From Carya illinoinensis (taxonomy: Eukaryota; Streptophyta; Magnoliopsida; Fagales; Juglandaceae), in contig NC_056765.1 of NCBI RefSeq assembly GCF_018687715.1, positions 22,553,394-22,617,393 on the forward strand: a stretch of 64,000 bases of DNA, written 5' to 3'. Of the stretch, positions 22,390 through 34,723 are shown piece by piece. The translations under genes and the position numbers were made by a program. Each line of letters begins with the position of its first letter. Within the stretch, counting starts at the first letter, position 1. The notes under the pieces were generated by a model. The model saw nothing but the letters and a program-made list of their open reading frames with translations. It made no database searches and was not told the DNA's origin.

Positions 22390-25300
22390 TTACTCAAATA
22401 AATAGGGGTACTGCTCCCTCATGTCTACTACTCTCTCCAAGAGAAATCTTGAGCTAACGGATCTCCCCATGCCACCTTTACCAGAGGTATCGTCTTGGAT
22501 CTCAACTGTTGCTCTTTCCAATCCATAATCTGTGAAGGAACAACCTCATAAGTAAGGTCCGGTTGCAACTGAATACGCTTTGGGTCAACAAAGCACGGCT
22601 CTTGTTGTCCAAAACTCTTCTTCAATGATGATACATGGAAGACATCGTGAATTTCTCCAAAATATTCTGGCAAAGCAATTCTATAAGCGATGGACCCTAC
22701 CTTCTCCAAAATCTAAAAAGGGTCGACAGATCTGTGATCCAGTTTCCTACTTTTACTAAAACGCTTAACTCCTTTCATGGGAGAGACTTTGAGATAAACC
22801 CAATCACCTTCCTCAAAAGATAACTCTCTCCTCCTTATATCTGCGTAACTTTTTTGACGATTCTAAGCTGCCGCCATTTTATCCCGTATATTCCGAACTT
22901 GGCTTTGCATTTCTTGAATTATTTCGAGCTCAATTATTTTATTCTCTCCGACTTCATCCCAACACAAGGGCGATCTGCACTTCCTCCCATAAAGAGCTTC
23001 ATAAGAAGTCATATAGATGGACGCATGGAAGCTATTATTATAAGCGAATTCTATGAGTGGCAAGTGATTTTTCCAACTTCCTTGAAATTCCATAACACAT
23101 GCTCGCAACATATCTTCAAGAGTCTGAATAGTGCGCTCGTAGTGGCCATCCGTCTGAGGGTGATATGCAGTACTAAACTTCAACTTAGTACCCAATGCTA
23201 CCTGCAAACTTTTCCAAAATTGAGATGTGAACCTTGGGTCTCGATCTGATACAATACTCTTCGGTATGCCGTGCAACCGCACTATCTCTTTCACGTACAA
23301 GCGAGTCAACTTACCCAAGGAATCAGTGTTATTAACAGGCAAGAAATGAGCACTCTTAGTTAACTGGTTAACAATCACCCAAACCGAGTTCTTTTCACTA
23401 GGAGTCCTCGGTAAGCCCCTACAAAATCCATCGTGATGTCGTCCCACTTCCACTCAGGAATAGGGAGGGGTTGGAGCATACCAGCGGGTCTTTGATGCTC
23501 GGCCTTGACTTGACGGCATGTGTGGCATCTCTTGATATACAAGGCAACATCCTTCTTCATTCCTTCCCACCAATAATTTTTCTTCAAGTCTCGATACATC
23601 TTCGTACTGCCAGGATGAACTGAATAAGGGGCCGCATGAACTTTTGCCATAATTTGCTCCTTGAATTCTGAATCTTTGGGGACTACTCTATGATCTCGGA
23701 ACCGAATAATTCCATCCTTATCTATACTATAATGCAACGGCCCTCTAGATTTTCTGACCCTTTTTCTGATATCCAAAAGCTTCGGGTCCTTCCTTTAAAG
23801 AGTCTTCAATTTCTCAAAATCAGCTACTCGAATATCAACAAATGAAGATAATATTTCCTCTTGCTGTGAACTTTTAGTAAGAAGTCTTCTCATCCCGCAA
23901 AGTAAAGAATCCAATTCTGACAATTCGACTTTATCTTCCAAGTGCGACTTTCAACTCAAAGCATCAGCAACTACATTTGCCTTCCCCGGATGATACTTTA
24001 TCTCGCACTGGTAATCACTGATTAACTCTAGCCATCACCTTTGCCTCATGTTCAGATTCTTCTAGGAAAACAAGTGCTTCAAACTCTTATGATTGGTGTA
24101 TACTTCGCAAACTTCCCCATACAGAAAGTGCCGCCAGATCTTAAGAGCAAATACAATCGCAGCCAGTTCTAAATCGTGCGTCGGATAATTCTTCTCATGA
24201 TCCTTTAGCTGACGAGATGCATAAGCAACAACCCATCCTTCCTGCATAAGGACACATCCCAATCCAAATTTAGACGCATCGCTGAAAACTACAAATGGCT
24301 TGTGCGGTTCTCGAAGTGCCAACACTGGTGAAATTGTCAATTTGTTCTTCAATTCTTGGAAACTTCGCTCACACTTGTTTGACCAAATAAATTCTGCATT
24401 CTTTCTAGTCAAAGCAGTGAGAGGTCCAGATAAGCGAGAAAATCCCTCCACAAATCTTCGATAATATCAAGCAAGTCCCAAGAAACTTCGAATCTCACGC
24501 ACGGTCATCGGACGCTGCTATGAAAAAATAGCTTCCACCTTGCTAGGATCAACAGCCACCCTGTCTCGGGAAATCACATACCCAAGAAATCTAACTTCCT
24601 CCAACCAAAATTCACATTTGCTGAGCTTGGCATACAACTGGTGTTCTCTTAACTTCCCAAGAACTAGACGAAGATGATAAACATGCTCTTCAAAATCTCA
24701 GGAATAAATTAAAATATCATCAATGAAAACTACCACAAAGGAATCCAAATAAGGTCTAAATACCTGATTCATTAAATCCATAAAAGCGGCAGGGGCATTG
24801 GCTAACCCAAAAGGCATCACCTTAAATTCATAATGCCCATATCTCGATCTGAAAGTAGTTTTGGGTCTATTCTTATCCCTTATCCTCAACTCGTAGTATC
24901 CTGATCTCAAATCAATCTTCGAGAACATAGCTGCTCCTTGAAGCTGATCAAATAAATCATCGATCCGTGGAAGAGGATACTTATTCTTGATGGTCACCTT
25001 ATTTAGTTCTCGATAATCAATGCACATTCTGAGGGTACCATCTTTCTTTTTAACAAATAGCACTGGCGCACCCCATGGCGAAGTACTTGGCTGAATAAAA
25101 CCCTTATCTACCAACTCTTGCAACTGAACCTTCAACTCTTTTAATTAAGCTGGTGCCATACGGTAAGGGGCTTTATGTACAGGAGTCGCTCCAGGTTCCA
25201 AGTCAATAACAAACTCCAATTCACGAACAGGGGGTAGCCCAGGCAAGTCATCCACAAACACATTAGGGAATTCTTCCACAACTGGGATATCTACCAGTGA

Positions 25301-25845
25301 CTTCTTCTCAGATGGCGTAGACACCATCTGGACTAAAAAGGCATCGGCTCCACAAGCAATCTCTCTTCTTGCTTGAATTGCCGATATAACTACTGGCTTT
25401 TCTTTTAGTTTACTCCGCACAAATTCTAAATAATCACCATCTGGGAGCTGAAAGCTAATTACTCGGCTTCTACAATTAATACTTGCAGAATATCGATATG
25501 GCCAATCCATCCCAAGGATAATATCAAATCCCAGCAGCTTAAACACAACCAAATCTGCATCCAGAAACCTTCCACCAAAATTCAAAGGGCAACCCAAAGC
25601 AACTTTGGAACACCACACCACTTCACCATTTGGTAGAGCCACTACCAATGACTTTGGCAAAGGTTCCGTAACCAGATTACATATCCGAGCGAAAGTGGAA
25701 GATACAAACGATTGAGATGCACTCGAATCAAACAAAGTGCAAGCATAAAATTCATATAAATGGACTCTCCCGGAACCAATCACACTAACCAATGAAATCC
25801 AAATACAAAGAAGAAACCAAATCATACCAAAAATCAAATCCAAAA
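22390..25845 (-). pseudogene. Element D pol: protease, RT, RNase H, integrase, chromodomain remnant
   Basis: Protease is at 25145-25843, with active-site FDSSAS near 25730 (usual form DSGAS) and ILGMDW near 25510. RT is at 24698-25135, with [21 protein letters not shown] and the catalytic [10 protein letters not shown]. RNase H is at about 24062-24451 ([32 protein letters not shown]). The integrase zinc region with CHTCRQVKAEHQRP lies at 23375-23776. The catalytic core at 22863-23453 keeps all three acidic landmarks: MDFV (near 23425), SDRDPRF and HYERTIQT. The C-terminus has HDVFHVSSLKKSF and a short chromodomain-like end (KVAWGDP...SW, then MREQYPYLFE after a frameshift), with the stop at 22390-22392. 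Stops near 25136 and 24697, plus several frame changes, make it non-functional as read. Confidence 0.85.
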
Positions 25846-26916
25846 TTAAATTAGATCCATACCTGTAATCACTCCAGCATCATGGGTCGCTGGTGCCTCA
25901 TCATCAACATATCCGGGTGTAACAGCATAAACCCAAGCTTGCACTATTTGCCTCTGATTTGTTCTTCCACCACGTCTACCTCCACGGCTTCCTTGAACTG
26001 GCCTAGGACACTCACGAGCAAAGTGTCCTTGCTGGCCACAATTATAGCATCGAGCCCCACTCAACCACATGGGCTCTATTACAACTTTTGCAAACTGGCA
26101 CCCGTCCTCTGATACGTACACTTGAGGCCACTTATGGTCGAGTCCTGGTCTGCTGAACAAATTTTTGAGAAGAACCAGATCTACTTCCTTCGCCAGTAAA
26201 GCTTCGCCTCTTTTGTCCTGGAGGGGAGCCCATACTCAAATTAATATCTAGCTCTACAAGAGTGGCCAAGTCCACTAAATCCTGAAAAGTGGAAATCCGG
26301 TGGCAGACTACTATTCTGCATATATTAGGACACAGACCCTCCTAGAAACGCTCGGCCTGCATCTCCTCTGTGGCGATGAGATGGGGAGTAAATCGCCCAA
26401 GCTCTATAAATCTTCAGACATACTGTTCCACGGTCATACTCCCTTGGACCAACCTTGTGAACTCTCTTACTTTTTGCCTCCTCACAGAAACGAGAAAGAA
26501 TCGGTCATTAAATTATTTCTTAAAGCGCTGCCAGGACACAGCGCAAAAGACCCCAACTCTAATTCCAACATTACTCTTTTTGTATCCCACCATTCCGAAG
26601 TAGTGCCTTGCAATAGATAACTGGCATAAAGTACTTGTTGCGCCTCCGTGCAACCACATACTTCAAATATTCTTTCTAAATCTCTAACCCACTTTCCAAC
26701 TAGAAGTGGGTCCTCTTCTTCCGTGAAGAGTGGAGTTCTATGTGTTAGAAAGTGCTCATAGGTGCATCCAGCTTGTACCACTCCACTAGGCCCTCCTTGT
26801 TGTGGCCTAAAATTTTGTTGCATGAACTCAATCATTTGCCTTAGCGCTTGGGCTATGGCATCAACTCTCGGCGTATCGTCCCGAGGCTCTTGAGTAGACT
26901 TTCTTGGCCTAACCAT
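25846..26916 (-). pseudogene. Element D gag
   Basis: Starts at the ATG complementary to 26914-26916 (MVRPRKSTQEPRDD). Capsid landmarks follow: TYEHFLTHRTPLFTEEEDPL, WVRDLERIFEVC and the STEWWD-like helix (TTSEWWDTKRV). The frame shifts near 26500. The nucleocapsid at 25846-26160 has a complete CCHC knuckle CYNCGQQGHFAREC near 26020, followed by an Arg/Gly-rich tail. Element C has an added 21-bp repeat at the site that here reads FRPQQGGPSGVVQ. Confidence 0.8.
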
Positions 26917-27197
26917 TTTCCTACCACAACACAACCTTTGACCCCCTTTAAGAAACGAATAAAACCAACAACATAAAACCAAAACCAAAACCAAAACCAC
27001 ATAACAAGAAAATAAAATATACTAGCATGCAATAACATAACTAAATAAATAAATACAAACAGGGTAACTCAAATAAATTCAAATCAAATAAAACAAATCA
27101 AATAGCAAGCTTTAATTAAAATAAATTTCAAATCACAACTTTAAAAACTTTCTGGTACTATACTTACGGGACATGTGGTTTTACCCAGAGCCAAACC

Positions 27198-27209
27198 GCT
27201 CTAATACCA
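27198..27209 (-). promoter_or_regulatory. Element D primer-binding site, initiator tRNA-Met type
   Basis: On the minus strand TGGTATTAGAGC lies 2 bp after the LTR end. It differs from the standard TGGTATCAGAGC by one C-to-T change. Confidence 0.8.
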
Positions 27210-27211
27210 CC

Positions 27212-29331
27212 TGTGACGCCCCCAAATCCCACGTACGGACATGTAGAAATCAAGATGTTAGGATGATGACAACATGGGTCACCACCCTATCACCAAGTAC
27301 CAAGTGTGTGTACATGCAACAAGTGTGCAAATAAAAAAATATGTAGCTGATAACAAAAGTCTTATAACTAAGTACCAGAATTTTTCTTTGTTTAATACAA
27401 ACCCGATTAAAACATACATAATAAAATATTACAAGCCACAAATATCGTTTCAAACCAAACTACAAGGCATAAACTCCAAATCAATACTCCGGCGGAGCTG
27501 CCTCCTCGGGCTCAGCCTCCTCCTCCTCCTCGACCTCTGCATCAAAATCTAAGATACCAAAATGGTGCTATAGGTAAGTAAAGATCCAAATGCCACAAGA
27601 TAAAAACATATTAAACTCAACAATATGAATGAAAGAATGCCAAATGCACATAATTTATAAAAAGACATTTTTATTCCCACACACGCCGAAAAAACCCATT
27701 TTGGCCCAAAACAAATCCTTTAAAACTACTCATTGCCATTATCCCAGATAAAGGCCTAAAATTAAGAAAACCACCATTTTCCCAGAAAATGGATCACAAA
27801 GCCTCAAACATAACCTCGCCATTTTTCCCAGAAAATGGCTCGTATCCAATATCCAAAAACTCGATCCAATTATTGCATGCACCATGATCTCCCCTAGGGA
27901 TCATCTGCACACTCTAGCTCCTATGCCACACCACAAGTAACAACTACGCGTATGACACCTAAACGAGCGATGCCCAGTTCTCGTGCTATACTTGGACCAA
28001 GCCATCCTCTAGTCCCCGCCAGCCTAGGAACCACGGAGTTGACATGACAGCGTTACCGTATCGTGTGATCCGGTCATCGCCCAGTTACAACCCAGGGGAT
28101 GTCACTCAGTATTATCTACTCCCGAGTGACCAGAGGAGCTCGACTCAGATAATACCCCATCCCAGCTTGGGGTTGTGATACACACGTACCTGAAAATCCA
28201 TTTACACAAATAACACCGGTTTTTCTCAATTAAATAAATGCACATGAATGCATCATGCAATGCACACCTCAAGATACAAATCATCTAACCAATCACAATA
28301 TCAATAAAACCAAGTAACTCCGTCCTCAATCCATCCGACCCCCGACTCCTTGGACTTAGTTTAGAATTAACCAACCAGTCAAATAATTAATTGTAAGAGC
28401 AACATTATATTTAAATCTAAAATAGAGTTTGAAAAATACTTACAGTACTATAAGGTATTTTTTTAAGGATTACGCCGTTGCAAACGGCGGAGAAAAAGTA
28501 ACATAACAGTGTAAAATACACTGTGGCCGTGGGTTGTAAAATACCCACTTTCGAACGAGGACAAACCAAGACTTGAAATTGATAGGGAATGGCCTAGAGA
28601 TGTTTATGAAGCTAATGGAAGTGAGTTTTGGCCGTGGGTGACGGTGAAAATAGTGGTGGAAGCAGAGAAAAGGCAAATCAGAGTTGAGCTCGTGGGAGCT
28701 GCTCCGACAACGGATCGGGGCTGAAAATGGGTGGGTTAGGATGGCAAGAGGTAGGTGATGAAGTGGTGAAGAGATGGTGGCCGGAGGTGGAGCGACAACG
28801 GAAAAAATGCACAAAAACCGTGCGGCTTAGATGGGCTCTCGACAGCAAACGGCGGCTCGGATGGAGGTGAGATTTAGTGGGGAGGTGCACCGGCCGGAGG
28901 GGGAAGTTTCTGGGTGGGTGATGTCGGCCACGTCGCCGGCGAGCGGCGGTGCTGGGCGGCACAAGCTGGACGGTGTCAGTGAGGAGAGAGAGAGGACGTA
29001 GCACACGTGGGAAGGGGAGGAAAAAGAAGAAGAAAGAAAAGAAAGAAAGAAGAAAAGAAGGAAAAGAGAAAGAAAAAAGGAAAAGGGAAAAAGAAAAAGA
29101 GAAAAGAGAAGACGGAGAAAAGAATTGAGGTCCAATCCTCACCTCCGAAGTCCAAAAACTAATCCGACGAAAATAATTTTGAAAACTATAAAACGACTAA
29201 AATAAATTAAACACGACATCAAACTAAAATAAAATCAATTAAAATATAATAAATTAAAATAAAATAACCAATATATTAATTAAATTAAAATACTCCTTCA
29301 GTGAAAATACTCGTAAAAACGGGGTATCACA
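27212..29331 (-). repeat. Element D LTR (right; 5' LTR of the element)
   Basis: 2120 bp, against 2115 bp for the partner. It begins on the plus strand TGTGACGCCCCCAAATC and ends GGGGTATCACA. Substitutions and a frame break in the Pro/His-rich open frame (28470-28814 and 28678-29142) distinguish it from the left LTR. Confidence 0.85.
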
Positions 29332-30589
29332 AATATGACCATGGAATGATACGAGTAATATATCTACAGAACTATACTCAAATAGGAACAACTTTTATGA
29401 AGGAGTAATTGTGTGAAAATACTTACAAAGGGTCAAAAAGCTCCACACAAAAAGATCCAGAAATCTGCCCGAGAGAGCTCTTTTGGATTTCTCTCTAAGA
29501 ACGGAGTGAAGAAGTGATTAAATGGAAAGAAGTGTGTCTTTAATGATCATTGATTGGAGGTGGCTATGTGACATAAAGTGGAGAATAGTGAAAGGAAAGG
29601 ACTGCCTATAGAAGCTGTGAGATATCGAGGTTGATGAGGTGGGTTTCTCCATCTCATCAAGGCACTATTGGGTGCAGCCAAGGGCAGTGGATGGTCTGTC
29701 ATGTGGGGGAGAAAACTTCTTCAAGAAGCTTTGCTAAGGTGGCCAAATTCGTGGACCTTAACCAAGTGAGCTTTAATTTGGGGTTTAAAGGGGGTTTGGT
29801 TAGGGTTTTGAGATGCTATCAAGCCCAAATCCAATTTTTCTTGGCCCAAACAAATTTCCAAGATTTACAAGGTTGGATAATAATTTCATAACAAGGATTT
29901 GAGAAATTAACAGCTTGTGGAAGTGATTTAATCAAGTGATCAAACACGTTGCTACAAATTGGATCAAAAAGGATTTGAAGGCCAACTTTAGGGTTTGGGA
30001 AAACTGTTTAGGGTTTCAGTTTCAACCAAGTTTTTGGGATTTCAATTCCAGCTATTTAGGGTTTCACTACGATTGAAACCCTTTTTGATCTGGCTCAATT
30101 TGGTTGATCAGATAAAAAAAGTTTTGCTTAGGTGGTGTGATCTCACACCTTGATTTCCTTCACAAGTCTATCTAACGGTTTCTCTTTATGCCAAGTGTCT
30201 AATACTATTTACTATGTGTGGCGAAGATCTTACTAAGTGTCCAAATAAAACTTCTCTAACCTAATTTGGACATTTCACATTGCGATTTTGAAAACATTGC
30301 ACCTCGTATGCTTATCAAGGTTACTATTCACTCCAAAAAATGTGTAATAAACTTAGTACTGAAAAATTCTAAATATTCATATTAACTTACAGTAAAAATC
30401 GTTTACGAAAACTCAACTCCGAAGTACCCCTAATAATAAAATCACAGTTTTGAACAGGCGTTTCGATCGAAATTATGAAAATGAGTTATTATGCCATAAA
30501 ATCCTAAATAATCAACAGAGTCTAGTGGCCTAGACCATAACATATTCTGACACTTCTAAATACTATTGAATTTCTAGCGGGCTGTTACA

Positions 30590-31433
30590 CCCTATATAAG
30601 CATATCATTAACACGAAATAGAGAGGAGAAGATGCACAAGAGATATATTTGAAGAGAGGAGAAAATCACTTCTATAGCCACCGTTCGCTTCATCTTTCTC
30701 TAAAGATTCTTGTTGTCCATTATATTTATAGGTAACTGAATTCTCAAGTAGAGTTAGAGATGAACTTGCACATTAGATAGTATTTCTAATTTATTTTTAA
30801 TTCACGTATTTGATTTTCAATTGCTAAAACTCTTTTGTTTTATCATTCTCAATTTATTGTTGATGATTTATTCTCTTTATAATCATAGAATTTATTCTGT
30901 TTATGAATTCAGTCATGTTTTTTCTATTGAATGGATTAGTTCTTTGATTATGTTTGGATCAATTATTTATCTATATTGATTTAGTTTTTTTGCTGCAATA
31001 TCACTCCTTGAGTATATTGTCATCATTGGATTTTCTCAAAAGGGATAGTAATTTACGTATTTTAAAAGTGGTGAATGATTAATCAAAGGGTTACATTTGA
31101 TGTAATTTTGATTTATAAATCTATACGTTCCGATTGGAAATTTCAGGAATTGAGTTTCTAATTGAGTTATCCAATGAATTAAGCATAATTAAAATACCAG
31201 ATTTGTGCAATGGATTCCCAACGCTCTATTGTTCGTCAAATTTGAGTACTTTTTCCGTTAATCACTTTGCTTCACTTTAATTTGCATTTAAAATTAATCT
31301 TTGTTCTCCATTACTTATTTAATATTTTTTTTTAGTTTATTTGTTCCTTTTGCTATTGTTTTAATTTGTCTGTTTTTGAAATCAACACCCCAAAGCTATG
31401 CTACAACTACTGCATTATCATTGAGCGTAATCA
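30590..31433 (+). repeat. Element A 3' LTR, second part
   Basis: Resumes with CCCTATATAAGCATATCATTA, exactly where the first part stopped, and ends at GCGTAATCA. Sequence similarity with the 5' LTR ends at the same base. Confidence 0.85.
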
Positions 31434-31657
31434 AGATGCTGCATCCACATGCATATCCTTAGCATATTTTTCATTGTTTTCCTCAATGCTCTTGTAGACC
31501 CACATAGTCATAAGATCAGAGCCTAATTACCTTAGTCTCGGACTTCAAACCTCCATCATCTTTCATGAGCGGAAACGAGGCAAAGAGGTGGCCGGAAATT
31601 TCATGCACGCGGCATTGCTGAAGATCATGTGGTGATATTTGCATCTTATTGATGTGA

Positions 31658-31933
31658 ATGGACAAGCCGAGAGACCGAGAAGAAATGGGGAGATCAAGGA
31701 GACCTCTTTATGATAGGCATCAAGGTGGAACGAGTCTTAAAGATTCTTTACAAGTTCTAGATAGATCATTTACCAGGTCAAGAGCTAAGAAGATTAAGGA
31801 AGCTATACAAGAAGTGGTGCAATCCACTTGGGATGAAGCTAGCAAGACTCCAACATTCAAGATGGTCTTGAAAGAAGAAGAATCAGTGTTAATCTATGTA
31901 ATACAAGCTATGGAAAAGGGCAACATGACCTAG
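31658..31933 (+). pseudogene. Gypsy polyprotein C-terminal tail
   Basis: The 91-codon frame contains DRSFTRSRAKKIKEAIQEVV followed by an acidic segment and a Leu/Ile-Gln ending (VLIYVIQAMEKGN). A tail of the type P-x-TRSRAKK-x-KEA...LIQ ends the polyprotein in several plant gypsy families. The upstream 31439-31657 shows no domain, so only the tail remains. It may be the 3' end of a relative of the 1-4208 element; that link is inferred from family knowledge. Confidence 0.55.
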
Positions 31934-32560
31934 AGTTTTTTATTTTGGCTTATTGTTATGTTTATGAGATTGAGGCTTTGGAATTGTTAATTCATTAAAA
32001 AGATTTATTTTATTAGTTATAAGAATTAGTCTAGAATAATTAAGCTTGAGGATGTTTGTCCCACATATGTTTTACGTTTTATAAACTGGGGTTTCAAGAG
32101 AAGTTTTTATTATAAATTCTAGAGGGGGAGCCGGCCATAAAGGTAGTTTGGGGTTTATTTTAATTTTCAACTAGAGTTTGTTTTGGGAAGGCATTGTATC
32201 TTGGCCATGGATGTTTTGGGAAGACTTTATTTTTTTGGCATAGTTTTTGGGGGATTGGGTATTTAAGTTACTGCAGCTGCACCTCAATTTATGAAATTTG
32301 ATGAATATTTTTCATTGTGAGTTAAGGTGATTTCCTCTTGCTCTAGAATGAACTTTTGAACTTATCAAAAGTAAATCACATCCTTTGTGGCATTCTTCCT
32401 TATAGTCTAGGTTCATGAGACAGGTTCTTCAATGGGTCTAGATTTTCTATAATCTAGGTTCTTGAAACAAGTTTATCAACGAGTCTAGATTTTCCATTGG
32501 TTTGATTTTGGGTTTGTTAGGTGAGTTTTCAAATTGACTGTGGGTTCATATCACTTTATA
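31934..32560 (+). repeat. Probable gypsy 3' LTR fragment, no gene
   Basis: Follows the polyprotein tail and ends in repeated GTCTAGATTTTC / CTAGGTTC(A/T)TGA words, as in the U5 region of plant gypsy LTRs. A TATTTAAG near 32260 could be its TATA box. LTR limits were not found. Confidence 0.4.
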
Positions 32561-34082
32561 CATGCATGGAATTTATTGACATAGTTTAAAATTCATACAG
32601 TTCAATGAAAACAAGCAAACACCAAAATAGTTGCAAATAGGAATCTATATCTGATCTCTCCCCTAGAAACATAGTAGAGAAAAATGTATTGTATTTCATG
32701 ATCAATATTTACAGAGAATTAAAGACCATAATCATTCATTATCCACCTATATATATAAAGCTCACTATGGCGCTTGATACTCTCTGGTCTTATAACTTCA
32801 ATTGATCTCCTTATTAGGTTGAAGTAAGCTTTGGATGATCTCTGGTTAATGGTAAAAAAAAATAAAAATAAAAATAAAAGAAAATATCATGATGTATTTG
32901 GCAAGTTAGATCAATGTATGTTTTATTGTTATTTGTATTTGGGCATTATTTATAGGCCTCTTTGTATCTCACTTTGATTGAGGAAGGGGATCCGGACCGG
33001 GAAGAATACAATTTTGGTTCTTTAATAATCTTGGCATCCACTTCCTTCCCCCCCCCCCCCCCCCCCCAAAAAAAATAGGCACTTAATGATCAGTTATGAA
33101 TATTGGAATTCCTCCATATTAAGATATAAAATACATAATAAAAATAATACTGTTTCTATCAGTTTAACCTTTTTAGAAAATTTTTAGAAAAGTAATGATT
33201 TTATATAGCAGATGTCTTAAGTTCAAGTCTTGACTTTATAATACTCCACTCCATTTAATCAACTTAAATTTTTTGGACAAGCGATTTCAAACTGCCTAAC
33301 CTCTAACAATAATCTTGTCATCCACATAGTCTTAGAGTAAGAAGTAGAACAATTTAAGCATCATATTTGAATATAAACCGAACAAAGTAGTCGCAACACA
33401 TGAGAGGTTTCGGGTGAGGAATTAGGATGACCCCGCAAACAATTGTAATCACCCCCGAGCCCCTAAAGGTTTTCAAAACCCTACCAAAAAAATTGTAACA
33501 ACCTAATCACTAACCTCCAAAAATCTTTCTTAAAAAATAAAAATAGATACCAAAAAGCTAAAATATTTGTATCTCTAGCTTTTTGCTAAAATCCAAAAGT
33601 TTACCACCCATATCTTTATAAAAATCGAGAATAAAAAAAAAATGTATTAGTATAACGAAGTAGGCCAAAACTTGCATATATATGTTTTTGGGTAATGATA
33701 CAGCCTTCTACAAAATTTTTACAATTATTCTACAATTCATTCTAAATCAATCAAAGTAATTGTGCCATTTCATTAAAAAATAATTACAATTTTGCCTGAG
33801 TACCTTTCATTTTATGTAGAGTTGTAAAATAGTTGTAGACTAACTCTAAGTTGGTCATTTTGTTATATTTTAAGTGTTATGCATATTTAGATCAATAAAT
33901 ACTTTGATAATACTTTTTTTTACTATTAATGATAGTTAATTATATTATTTTTAATAAATATAAAAGATAAATTATGTAAAATGAATGATATGTTGATAAC
34001 GTCACCGGCTTGAAGAAGAACTTATGACAGGCAATCAACCATTTTTTAGAGAAAAAACTCAAGCTAGGTGATGATACTCCCA
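32561..34082. other. AT-rich intergenic DNA, no gene; 20-base C run
   Basis: No domain or long ORF. A run of 20 C followed by 8 A is at 33048-33075. A diverged inverted copy of the short repeat at 8375-8475 lies near 33210-33295. Confidence 0.5.
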
Positions 34083-34491
34083 TTTGGATGTTGAGATGGT
34101 TTCATCTTATCTCATATCATCTCAAAATTTAAACACTACATAAAAACAAATATTTTTCAATTTCTTTCTTTCTTAATAAGAAATCAAGATGTTACCAATT
34201 GATTCAAAAGATATTGGCATTTTCAAATTTCAAATATTAAGTTTTTCATCTAATCATTATATAATCATTACAACTTTTTCAAACTTTTAAATTAAACACA
34301 AAAAAAATAATTCAACGTTTTTAAATTTTAAAATAAAAATTATATGAATAAATTATATTTTAACAATATTTTCATTGTAAAATATTTTTATTTAATTTTA
34401 GCTCTCTTATTTTTTAAAATCCTATAAAACATATTAACTCAAATCATTTGACTACTATTCTCATATTTCTCATCTTATCTCAATACGCAAA
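34083..34491. mobile_element. MITE-like element, about 409 bp
   Basis: Ends TTTGGATGTTGAGATG (34083-34098) and TATCTCAATACGCAAA (34476-34491) are inverted repeats matching at 12 of 16 positions. The interior is AT-rich and non-coding, with GAGATGA/TCATCTTATCTC words near both ends. No flanking duplication could be recognised. The TTTGGATGTTGAGATGAG type of end is common among small elements of woody eudicots. Confidence 0.5.
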
Positions 34492-34651
34492 CTAGATAAT
34501 GCATACTAAATCCTATAATAATCAGAGCCTATTTTGAGCCTACAAGGTGATGGAACACACACATTTGAAAAATGTATCTTTTTTCATCTTATTCATAAAG
34601 TTGAGGTTAGACCAGATCATGACGGCCTCTTTCCCTTTTTGTTCAGGATGC

Positions 34652-34723
34652 TTTGGAAGTGTGGCCACTTTGAAGGAAGATTTAAAAGGAGGCTAGCGTG
34701 GCCACTTTGGCCACACTTCCAAA
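34652..34723. repeat. Perfect 16-bp inverted repeat with 40-base loop
   Basis: TTTGGAAGTGTGGCCA (34652-34667) and TGGCCACACTTCCAAA (34708-34723) are exact reverse complements. The loop ends in a second GTGGCCACTTTG word. The RNA would fold into a stable hairpin. Confidence 0.7.

Larger units (their letters stand above)
20164..29331 (-). mobile_element. Element D: Tekay-like chromovirus with both LTRs, nested in solo LTR B
   Basis: Two LTRs in direct orientation (20164-22278 and 27212-29331) flank gag-pol on the minus strand. A tRNA-Met primer site lies beside the right LTR and a polypurine tract beside the left one, the correct order for a minus-strand element. The junctions are ...GATAT|TGTGATGCC and GGTATCACA|AATAT..., i.e. 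GATAT/AATAT as an imperfect 5-bp duplication. The 9.2-kb length, 2.1-kb LTRs and degenerate C-terminal chromodomain fit the Tekay (Del) lineage; clade is inferred. The coding region is broken by frameshifts and stops. It is the same family as element C (44072-53136). Confidence 0.85.
16774..30589 (-). mobile_element. Solo LTR B (about 4.65 kb without nested element D)
   Basis: On the minus strand the unit begins TGTAACAGCCCGCTAG and ends AGGAGCGTCACA. CCCTA is duplicated perfectly outside both ends (16769-16773 and 30590-30594), and the flanking sequence is one LTR of element A cut at that point. Removing element D (20164-29331) leaves about 4648 bp with no coding domain, so this is a single, unusually long LTR of the Tekay-like TGTAACAGCCC type rather than a whole element. 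It contains two tandem arrays (17440-17935, 18000-18560). The rest, including 18560-20163 and 29332-30589, is AT-rich with no gene recognised; the ORF at 29631 has no domain. Confidence 0.8.
8731..31433 (+). mobile_element. Element A: Athila/Tat-like gypsy element lacking the pol core, split by nested insertions
   Basis: Two related LTRs flank an internal region: 8731-10068, and 16257-16773 continued at 30590-31433. A decayed tRNA-Asp primer site follows the first LTR. Gag, a protease of the DLGAS type, and a short integrase C-terminus follow. The tail carries the TTAAGTTGGGGGGAGTGG motif seen near the 3' ends of many plant Athila/Tat elements. Flanks AGAGG (8726-8730) and AGATG (31434-31438) match at four of five positions. 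Without the nested 13.8 kb and its duplicated CCCTA, the element is about 8.9 kb. RT, RNase H and most of integrase are absent, so it depended on relatives for mobility or was deleted afterwards. Confidence 0.8.

Noticed and set aside
29631..29891. 86-codon open frame in solo LTR B as a gene
   Set aside because: No domain, no repeat in relatives that I can see, and it lies inside a noncoding LTR.
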